Assembly (NCBI GenBank): GCA_026419775.2
Contig: JAOPGA020000612.1
Coordinates: 1-31,997 of the forward strand
Source of the DNA: Acrasis kona
Lineage: Eukaryota > Heterolobosea > Eutetramitea > Acrasida > Acrasidae
Direction: 5' to 3'
DNA: 31,997 nt
This document shows positions 30,492-31,997 of this stretch, one piece after another (position 1 is the first letter of the stretch; each line of letters begins with the position of its first letter). The notes under the pieces are model-generated. The model did not search any database and was not told the DNA's origin. It worked only from the letters and a program-made list of their open reading frames with translations. The translations under genes and the position numbers were made by a program.

Positions 30492-31082
30492 TTATAACTG
30501 ACTTGTGATTTGATTCTTCGTGTTCTTTTTTGGTGGCGACTCCGTCCCCAGACCTATTGACTCTCTGCTCCTTTTTTTCATCTTGGCTTTTTTAATCATT
30601 TCCGCCCTGGATCTTATTGTTGTTGTTGATACCCTGTCTTCGTTGTTAGTGACTGGAGTATCCTCAACAGCTGTTGTTGGAACTTGCGCTCTCCTCTGTC
30701 AATGTAACATCCTCGTTTTCGTTGAGAACTGACTCATTATCTTGTTGTGTGAGATTGAGTGTTGTAGAGTCAAATGGATTTGTGATGTGCTCAATTACTG
30801 GTGGATCGTTCAAGGATGTTGTCAACAGAGGTACGCTTGGTATTGTAAGATGGGGAGTTGGCAATGTCAAAGCGTCTTGCTGGGCACCTTTTATCTTCTC
30901 AACAAGCTTGCGTTTCTGACCAAGCGATAACCCAAGCTCAGCAAGGTCCTCCATTGTCAATTTCGAGAGCACATAGCCGTCTACATCATTCTTCCACAGT
31001 ATTTCTGACAGTGTTAAATTATTAACAGAAGATGACATACCAGCTATGGCCAAAAGTCCAACAGATGCAAGCCACAAGAGTA
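30492..31082 (-). CDS. SAM domain protein, 5' exons not resolved
   Basis: Three 3' exons: 31082..31041 (42 nt), 31004..30730 and 30695..30492; introns of 36 and 34 nt; about 172 residues. The first junction restores a SAM domain: WLASVGLLAIA joins EILWKNDVDGYVLSKL, then TMEDLAELGLSLGQKRKLVEKI. The 36-nt intron is a multiple of three and has no stop, so reading through it gives a false signal-peptide-like start and a split SAM. The last splice replaces a quick stop with a basic tail (IKKAKMKKRSR, SPPKKNTKNQ) that looks like a nuclear signal. The middle is Thr/Pro/Asn-rich. SAM domains polymerise or bind partners. The exon upstream of the acceptor at 31083 could not be fixed; a 106-nt intron is one option. 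Confidence 0.68.
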
Positions 31083-31685
31083 CTGTGAATCAAAGATTGT
31101 GATTAATGTTGAATGGTCATCTTTTGATGACCGGAATGTTTTTGTTATTTGAATTTGTCTGTCTTTGTTTGTACAAGTTAAATGTTACGCGTGGCTTTGT
31201 TTGTAGTTCCAGCAGATTCTTCTATAAAGTTAGTTGCAGAGGAAACCAGAAATCTCAGCTCACAAAATTGTTTTTGCCCTCGAATAAATTGATATCGGGG
31301 TATTTGTCACTGTTTTGCCCCGTTGAAGGGATTGTTTTGAAGTCTTGGTTGTTTACGAACGTAACATTCTTTTTGGTCGCAGTTTCTGGACCAGAGTGTT
31401 GAATGTTCAGCTACAACAAACACCTGTTTAGATTAATTTTCATATTCCTTTATCTTTTCCTGTTGTTATGTTTGGAACATGCATGAAGTGCACCGCGTGT
31501 TTCAAGCATTTTGTTACAAATTTGTATTTCGGACCAAAACTGTCCATACAACCGATAATGTACGGAATTCAATGAAGGATTTAAACCAAATGCACTGTGC
31601 TCTTCAACAATTTGCAGTCAAATTCTGGAAGATTTTGGTATAAAGTGCTCTTTTGCCTTTACAATGACAAGAGCGAAATTTTGTT
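31083..31685 (-). other. unresolved region, probable 5' exons of the SAM gene
   Basis: A CACAG acceptor at 31083 shows that coding sequence must lie upstream on the minus strand. Several minus-strand frames between 31130 and 31680 read as protein-like, with good-looking donors and acceptors (for example GTGAGC at 31268 with an acceptor at TTTATAG), but they are mutually exclusive and none joins in phase with a normal-sized intron. I therefore give no CDS. A plus-strand frame at 31106-31402 is hydrophobic and Cys-rich and looks like an antisense shadow. Confidence 0.3.
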
Positions 31686-31997
31686 TCATAAACAGTTCGT
31701 TTTATGCAAGTAGGTTGTCAATTTCATGTAAATTAGACAAACAAAATAAATAAATTTATTTGCTGTATAATTTTTGAGTATTCCATAATTCAACAACACT
31801 CTGTCTGTTTCCTTCTGCCGTTTATGATAAGTGGATCCAATACTCGATAATAAATGAATATCGAAGATTGAAGTGCTTTGCAGTGCTGTTGACTCTAGAA
31901 GCTTCATATTTTTCAGGAAGATAGAGGGTTCTTCTTTTATTAGCATATTTTGTAAGCAGGAAATCCTTAACAGAGTGCACCTTCCGCAGAAGAGTTT
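31686..31997 (-). CDS. partial unidentified gene at right edge
   Basis: Runs in from the right edge; only the 3' end is present. Preferred model: an exon from the edge to 31844, a 43-nt intron (31843..31801) and a last exon ending with TGA at 31686. The first exon then reads as a charged, soluble segment (KVHSVKDFLLTKYANK, LYLPEKYEASRV). A single unspliced frame through the same bases is also open and gives a different upstream sequence, so either may be right. The final 30 residues are hydrophobic and contain AATAAA in frame, which makes the true end uncertain too. No family recognised. Confidence 0.35.
   Translation of the reverse strand, partial: KLFCGRCTLLRISCLQNMLIKEEPSIFLKNMKLLESTALQSTSIFDIHLLSSIGSTYHKRQKETDRVLLNYGILKNYTANKFIYFVCLIYMKLTTYLHKTNCL

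Noticed and set aside
30664-31077. Unspliced SAM protein with an apparent signal peptide
   Set aside because: No ATG at its start; a 36-nt intron splits the SAM fold, and removing it restores the family pattern.
31106-31402. 98-codon plus-strand frame
   Set aside because: Hydrophobic, Cys-rich composition typical of an antisense shadow; no family features.

Overview
This is a compact, gene-dense eukaryotic nuclear window, about 60-65% A+T by eye. It uses the standard code: TAA, TAG and TGA all end clear genes and TAA is commonest. Nearly every gene with recognisable homology is either intronless or broken by very short GT-AG introns. I resolved 26, of which 25 are 31-44 nt and one less certain intron is 61 nt. 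Gene content points to a free-living protist that keeps ciliary genes (PACRGL and a C2orf81-like gene), a Ser/Thr kinase and G-protein signalling repertoire, and a CHASE-PAS receptor. A heterolobosean (Naegleria/Acrasis-like) is my guess from the style of the membrane, MORN and F-box proteins; it is not proven. I saw no mobile element, viral remnant, CRISPR array, rRNA or convincing tRNA. Layout, left to right: 0-6 kb holds a CHASE-PAS two-pass membrane receptor (-), a type I membrane glycoprotein whose signal peptide sits on its own exon (-), and a GPI-anchored GH17 beta-1,3-glucanase (+). 6-10 kb holds a small acidic protein (+), a TRF-like telobox Myb protein (-) and a C2-like protein (+). 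9.8-14.2 kb holds proteasome alpha-6 (-), an SREK1-type RRM fused by splicing to a DEDD exonuclease fold lacking its last catalytic Asp (-), and threonyl-tRNA synthetase (+). The last two start 34 bp apart. 14.2-20 kb holds two unidentified, probably nuclear proteins (+), an F-box/MORN protein (-) and a five-exon C2orf81-like gene (+). 20-25.5 kb holds an RGS protein (-), PEX11 (+), a seven-exon MAP kinase with a TTY activation loop (-), PACRGL (+) and a 76-residue bacterial-style WYL-like protein (-). 26-31 kb holds Integrator subunit 6 in six exons (+), an AT-rich gene-poor stretch and a SAM-domain gene (-). A partial gene (-) runs off the right edge. The neighbours do not form a pathway. 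Their shared property is packing: divergent starts 34, 52 and about 125 bp apart, convergent stops 30 bp apart, and introns near the lower size limit. Exon chains were built by hand from splice signals, reading-frame continuity and remembered homologues, so each junction is a prediction. The most interesting items are the RRM-exonuclease fusion, the TRF-like protein, the standalone WYL-like protein, the output-less CHASE-PAS receptor and the ultra-short introns, including one that is 3n and stop-free inside the SAM domain.
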